Assembly (NCBI GenBank): GCA_023078555.1
Contig: CM041202.1
Location: 3,654,022-3,718,021, forward strand
Length of the DNA: 64,000 bases
Source: Ulva prolifera
Taxonomy: Eukaryota; Chlorophyta; Ulvophyceae; Ulvales; Ulvaceae
Reading direction: 5' to 3'
Each line of letters opens with the position of its first letter. The first letter of the stretch is position 1. This document shows positions 58,752 through 64,000 of the stretch, in pieces. Position numbers and translations under genes: made by a program. The notes beneath the pieces are model-generated. The model searched no databases. It was not told the origin of the DNA and was given only the letters and a program-made list of their open reading frames with translations.

Positions 58752-61700
58752 TTAATCTGTGAGCAGATCAGGGATGACGACATTGTTCGTTTCGAACTCG
58801 TCGTCGTGCATGTCTTCTGCGTTGACTAGAAAGAGTGTCTGGTCACGGCGGTGTCCTCTGCTGACACAGACTTCGAGTTGCCCATGTGCGAAGATGGGAT
58901 GCCGGAGGTCGACGAAGACTTTGTCGAGGTCGTCGCCTTGGATGCGATGCACCGTTGATGCCCAAGCCAGCCGGAGAGGAATCTGGTTTCGGTTGACTTG
59001 GATCGGTAGGTGCGGCGGTTCGAGTCTCATGGTGGTGCGGCACAGAGGCCAGATGGCACCGGTTTGACGTAAGCGGATATATACGAGGTGACGTTGTGTC
59101 TGCACCACATCTGCAAGGGCGCCCTTGACGAGGCCCGCGGTGCGATCGATGGTGTGTTGTAGGTGGACGGGCGCGCCTACTTTGAGGCGTAGCTTTGCGG
59201 GTGCGCAGCCGGGCATGTCGAAGACGGCTGACATCTCTGAGGTAATATGTGCAGAGTTGAACGCCGCGGGTGCATCTCCTCTGTTGACGACTTCATCGCG
59301 AGCGATGTACTCTTTTGGCAGTGTAGCCAGCTTGTCGAGAATGGCTGCGTTGTGTTCGTCGGCTAGCGCATTGGTCGCACACACGATCGCTTTGTTCATG
59401 TGCTTTTGCGTCTGATCTGCTGCGAAGACCTCAGCGCGTGCTGCATCGATGATGGCGTCATCAACAATTCGCGCAGGGAAGATGCGCGTAGGCAGCCGTA
59501 TGCGTTGGATCGGGCTCTCGTGGTGGTCGCAGTTTGGAAGCTCGCCGTAGCCGATGCGACGCTGCCAGTTTCGGAGTTCGGAGTCGCCTTGCGCACGCAT
59601 CTGCTGTTGGAGATGGAGGTGACGGAAACGCGGCCAGCAATTGGCTTTCTTCAGTGCATATGCCCGAATGGTCGCAATGTCCGCTCCTACATGTCAAGCT
59701 AGGGTGTTGGAATGTGAAGCGCAACTGTACGTAATATGTATGGAAGTGTGAGAGATGTAGGAGTGGAGAGGAAGATTTCAGTTCAAAAGGCAGAAACTAT
59801 GATAATTGAAAAAGTGTAATTTGGATATGCCTGGCTAGAAGATAGTCTATCGTACCTGGCATCACGGCGCCTAATTGTGCACAGTTGCCTGTGATGACAA
59901 AGGCGCCACGGAAGTTGACCTTGTCAAGGGCGGCGACAATCGCGTCCAGTTCGTCGCTTCGCATCATTGTGATCTCGTCGGCTGTGAAGAGCATTGCATG
60001 TCGGAGGCGTTGGCCTCGGCGCTGTCGCTCGTTGTGTGCGCCGTTGGGGTCTGGAACGTCGACGCCGACTTCGACGTCTTCGCCCCAGCGCGACGGCCGC
60101 AGCCCGGTCCAATAGTGGATGGTCTGCCCACCCGCAACCCGGGTAGCGACTTTTGCGGGAAACGCGGCCGCGAGTGCTCTAACGGGGATGGCGCGGGCGT
60201 AGTTCAAGCAGACGTTGATGGCGAATGACTTCCCAGAGCCTGGCTCACCTTCGACGTGTAGGAATAGAGGCACGCCTGGGTCTTCGCGGAGGTGTACGGC
60301 GATGATGTCGAACAGCTCCTGTTGGCTGGGGTTCAGCTTGACGTTTTCTGGCAGGAAGTTGGCGTCGACATCGGGTTCATCAGCGAGTGGCATGGGCGGC
60401 ACTGGCACACCGTAACTCGCGAGCGATTTGTTGTCAGCTTGCAAGCGGCGTTCGAGGTCAGTGTAGACGCGTTGTTGCTTTTGCTCCTGGGGCAGTGCCA
60501 TCCACTCTGGCTCCACCATGCATTCGAGGAATTCGACCAGCAGTGAGCCGAAATCGCATTCGAAGGCGAGTATGATCTGCATGGATGTCGCACATCGTGC
60601 CGAATGCTTATGTGACAAAACATATGTATGTGCAAATGTGCAACAGCTGTGTTCTGTGAGGCGGCGTAGTCTGTTGGTATGTGCGTGATATGTTAACCAA
60701 TACACCACAGGCGATACATTGTTGAAGCAGATGCGGACCTGAATCATCAGTACACGTGCCTGACGCGGTGTGTTGAGGGTGCTGAGGAGGGCGTCATTGA
60801 TGACTAGGCGTGCCGTGGTCTCGTCGCGTGCGAGCCCCGCAGCGGATGCCGCTTGCGCATACGTCTCGTAGGTGTGGCCGTTTATTGTACGAAGGTCGGC
60901 CCAAGAGCGTGCGCGGCAGTCAGGCTGGATAAGTAGTAGCCGCGCCCAGAACAACGATGTGTTGAATGGTGCCGGCTGCACGCGAATGAGATGTCGTCGT
61001 TCGACGTTCTTCGTGATGTAACGATTTTTGCGATCGAGGTAGAAATCTTTGCGTATTGGTCGCTCTTTGACACAATGGTAGTCATTGTGGTACTTGACAA
61101 ACCCCATCTGCAAAAGAGTGCGAGTTGATAAGATGCGGTTTTGCTATGTATATGTGCGCCTATGCAAGCGCGAAAACGACCAAAGGTATGTCGGCGATAA
61201 TGGAGGTTCTATTCGATTATATATTCATATGTGTATGTGTAAGGGCTGGCATGTATTTACATGTAAAATATGGCATATATGCATGGCAAGCACCTCCTCC
61301 ACTTCGTCTGGGCGTTGGTAGTATTTGTCGACGTCGGAGCTGTAGTTCTGCAGCGCTTCCTCTGCGGTTTGATGATTGGGGTTGAAAAAGACTTTGGCTG
61401 TGCCTTCCAGCTCGACGCGCACCGCGCGTACCGCTGGCCAGGTGACGACGATCGGCTGTTCTAAGATGCGAGATACCGCTTCTGAAGCAGAGACGATGCG
61501 ATGCTTCATGAAAGTCTGCAAGACGATGTAGTCTATGACATTATACAACAATTGCGATTCTCGTACGTACAATGTCAGATGGCTTTAGCAGAAATTAACG
61601 TATAATGTATTGTATGGTGCATTACTTGAGCAGTATGTGCTGAGACGAGTGACGTACCCCAGCTTCGTCGACGGCTTCTCCTGGGGCCGCATCCGCATGT

Positions 61701-63999
61701 GCTTCTGCGATTTTGATAGCTGCTGTAGAGTCGCCCTTGCAGTTGTAGCGAAAGAGGTATCCCAAGCCCGCAGTTCCCTGCGCCATAGCGACGAAAGAAT
61801 GGCATCTTGTGTGCATCAGGACGTAGGGGGAGTAGCTAGCGACCCAACCGTCGTCGGTGCCGCGCCACGGATTCCAGTGGCCCGATGCATCGCAGTATGT
61901 GCTTGCCACGGGCGGGTGAGGGAAGCCCCAGCAGCAGTGACTTCCGAATGGCGGCCCGCCGCAGCGTGCGGAGTGCTTGTGTATATGAAAAGACAGCACG
62001 AGAGCACGAAGCCCGGGGAATCGTTCCTCCTCGCTGTCTGAAGGAATATGCGCCCACACCACGGCGTCGACTTGAACCGGCGTCCATACCGGACCTTTGT
62101 ACTTTGCGAGCATGTGGCAGTGAGGGTTGCCACGCTTCTGCCATTCAATGACATCGAGGCCCCATTCCGCCTGGCCCGCATCGAATGGGATATAGGCGCC
62201 GCTCTTTAGGTGCTTCCGGACTTCGGCTCGCAGTGCGTTGAAGATGCGCGCAATGAGCATGATGAGGTGAGGCAAGTGCGCGTCTTTGTGAAGCTTGTCA
62301 CCGTAAGTCACTGTGAGGAAGATGATGTTCTCGATGCCGTAGAACGCTGCTGCTGTCATGATGTCTTGCATACGGGCATTGAAGTACCGTGGACCTACAA
62401 ATGTTGGTATTTGTCAGCAACACAATTTGCGTGTAATTTCTGTAGACGGCAGTGGTGTACAATCAGCCGGTGCGCACCTCCGGCGTAACTTGCTGGGATG
62501 TGGGAACCACCGCGTTGCTCTAGAAGGTTGTGGCCGCCGTAACCGTGGTCGACGTCTTCGAGCGTGTAGCTGCATGTGTCGATTGCGCTCATCGCGTTTC
62601 GGAAATAATTGAGCAAGGAAGATTCGATGACATTCCACTTGAATAGCAGCCATTCTTGGACGAGCCGTGGGCTGAGGAGCCAGTGAAGCAAATCTTGCTG
62701 GTGGAGCAACAGAAACAGAACCCATTTCCGCTGTGTCATCTTCTTCCCAGCTCTGGTTTGCATATCTTCTTGTGGGCACACGCCCCTCATGTCGGGAAAC
62801 AGAACTAGGAACGCTAAGACATCGATTTCGGCGCCTCGCAGAGGACGACCTCGAGTTGGGTCGTCACGCGGCCACTTCAGCAACAGTAGCTCAGGCGGCA
62901 GTTGATCCGGGTTGCCGGTGTGGTATACAGCTGATACTTCAGGGCCGCCGTCTCCGTACGCGAACCGCATCGCGACGCTGCTTTGCTGCATATGGTCACT
63001 CAGCTCGACTGCACGCTTCAGGCCGGCAGCCACGGGGTTCTTAGCGATAATGCTGCGGCACCTCTCTATCAACTCTGTAGGCGCGGCATCGGAAGGTTGA
63101 GGATCAGGGGTGTACCACCACTGATGCAACTCGCGATCCGCAGCTGTGGCGTCGCTGACCGATCGATCGAGTGTGCGCAGAAACGAGATGACTTGGCCTT
63201 GCAAGCTCAGTGTGCAAGGCGCTGTGGTGCGGTCATGGAAACCGCGACCGCCTTCAGTCAACGTAGGCACCTCCCATGTTGTCGCGAATGTACATGCGTG
63301 GTTCACTCTGCGAGCGTTGGCCGGCCACGTGGGGGTCGCCACTAGCTCTTCGAGGTCTGGAGGCGGTATTGGTAGGGGCGGCATGAATTGGCCGTCTCCA
63401 CAGCAAGGAGTCTTCAATGTACTGCCGGCTGCGCTGACGAGTTCGAAGTCGAACAGCATAGCATTGCAATGCTTGCAACGGCCGTTTGGAGCGCGTGGTC
63501 CGCTTGCTAGTTGAACGCGAAAAGGTGCTATAGTTGATTCTCTTCGCCGCATAGCAGCAGCGTTGCGGTGGCGATGCGCCTGCGCCTGGGGCGCGTCCCG
63601 TGTACGCAGGTCACGCTGGCGCTCGGCGTTTAGCTGACGGTGCACCTGGGCCTGCGGCGCGTCCCGTGCACGCAGTTCGCGTTGACGCTCGGCGTCAAGC
63701 TGGCGGTGCACCTGAGCCTGCGGTGCATCTTCTAAGCGTTGGCATCGTTGTATTTTAGCATTTGTTGCACGATGCTGAAGCGCCGATGGTGCATTGTCAA
63801 TACGCTGACGTTTCTTTCTTGCAGCATCTTGCATTCGGTAATATTCTTGATCTTGTTGTGTAGGGGGACAAAGTCGAGCTCGTTTAGCGGCAAGCTCGCG
63901 TTCATGTGCGCGATGTGCGCGATGTGTCATCTGCGCGTCTCTTCGCTTTGCGTTCGCGATCGAGTCTACGTTTCCGTTGTATAGGTGTTTCATCTGCAA
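58752..63999 (-). CDS. Helitron Rep/Pif1-type helicase (RepHel), at least 1,501 aa
   Basis: Nicks DNA by a HUH Rep domain and unwinds it by an SF1B helicase. Exons: 62478-63999 (open to the edge), 61658-62394, 61294-61515, 60739-61107, 59856-60576 and 58752-59686. Introns are 83, 142, 186, 162 and 169 nt, all GT-AG and frame-keeping. Exon 1 has an Arg-rich start with 22-residue repeats (RDAPQAQVHRQL) and a Cys motif (CKHCNAMLF, then CCGDGQFMPPL). Exon 2 has the HUH motif NPHCHM and the paired tyrosines YLFRYNCKG. Exon 5 has Walker A GEPGSGKS, Walker B LFTADEITM and the ITGNCAQLG motif. Exon 6 has ASTVHRIQGDDLDKV and CVSRGHRRDQT of the C-terminal helicase motifs. The stop ends at 58752. No apparent defect. 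Confidence 0.93.
63585..63735 (-). repeat. 66-bp coding tandem repeat in RepHel
   Basis: Three units of 66 bp, each encoding about DAPQAQVHRQLNAERQRDLR. GTCCCG recurs at 63595 and 63661. Units differ by a few bases, so copy number may vary between insertions. Confidence 0.8.
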
Positions 64000-64000
64000 T

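Larger units (their letters stand above)
58752..64000 (-). mobile_element. Helitron, autonomous-looking, runs off the right edge
   Basis: A rolling-circle transposon defined by its Rep/helicase gene on the minus strand. The termini are not visible: the 5' end is beyond base 64000 and the 3' end lies left of 58752. All coding exons in view stay open and splice in frame, so the copy may be recent and active. Confidence 0.9.

Noticed and set aside
1-64000. CRISPR array or bacterial operon
   Set aside because: No regular direct repeats with spacers. Introns, LTR elements and Helitron show a eukaryotic nuclear genome.

Overview
The window reads as nuclear DNA of a green alga (Chlorophyta). It starts with the last exon of a nuclear psbX gene. 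PsbX is plastid-encoded in red-lineage algae and nuclear in the green lineage. A TGTAA poly(A) motif follows the stop, as is usual in chlorophytes. The long CCR4 deadenylase gene in the middle resembles plant CCR4a/b closely. Genes have ordinary GT-AG introns of about 60-190 nt, plus one of 6.8 kb. I cannot name the genus.

Layout. 1-0.5 kb: psbX 3' end. 0.5-2 kb: no gene seen. 2.0-16.2 kb: a nest of transposons. An old Copia-type element on the minus strand (B) carries a 5.1-kb hAT transposon in its gag start and is abutted by a second Copia element (A). The hAT in turn holds two solo LTRs of the A family. Target-site duplications (TSDs) support three of these insertions. 16.2-20.2 kb: low-complexity, gene-poor DNA. 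20.2-23.6 kb: a 5'-truncated LINE on the minus strand. 24.8-33.65 kb: CCR4, minus strand, whose huge intron contains two inverted copies of an unnamed TIR transposon and a dispersed repeat. 34.2-34.45 kb: a tRNA-like SINE that shares its 3' tail with the LINE. 35.9-45.3 kb: an unrecognised plus-strand gene with a young, nearly whole Copia element (C, 37,049-43,972) inserted in it.

46.5-50.2 kb: two unrecognised genes tail to tail. One encodes about 703 aa with an OTU-like N-terminal region; the other encodes 322 aa. Both have clean GT-AG splice models. 52.2-54.6 kb: dispersed repeats and a 1.1-kb non-autonomous hAT. 54.65-56.5 kb: a tandem array with a unit of about 815 bp and internal sub-repeats. 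56.7-57.4 kb: a two-exon gene of 212 aa, not recognised. 58.75-64.0 kb: an autonomous-looking Helitron on the minus strand. Its six visible exons join in frame into at least 1,501 codons of Rep/helicase, running off the right edge.

The host genes I can name are psbX (photosystem II) and CCR4 (mRNA deadenylation). Most other DNA is mobile. The best candidates for something undescribed are the 46.5-50.2 kb gene pair, the 212-aa gene beside the Helitron, the TIR family with 4-bp TSDs, and the LINE/SINE pair.
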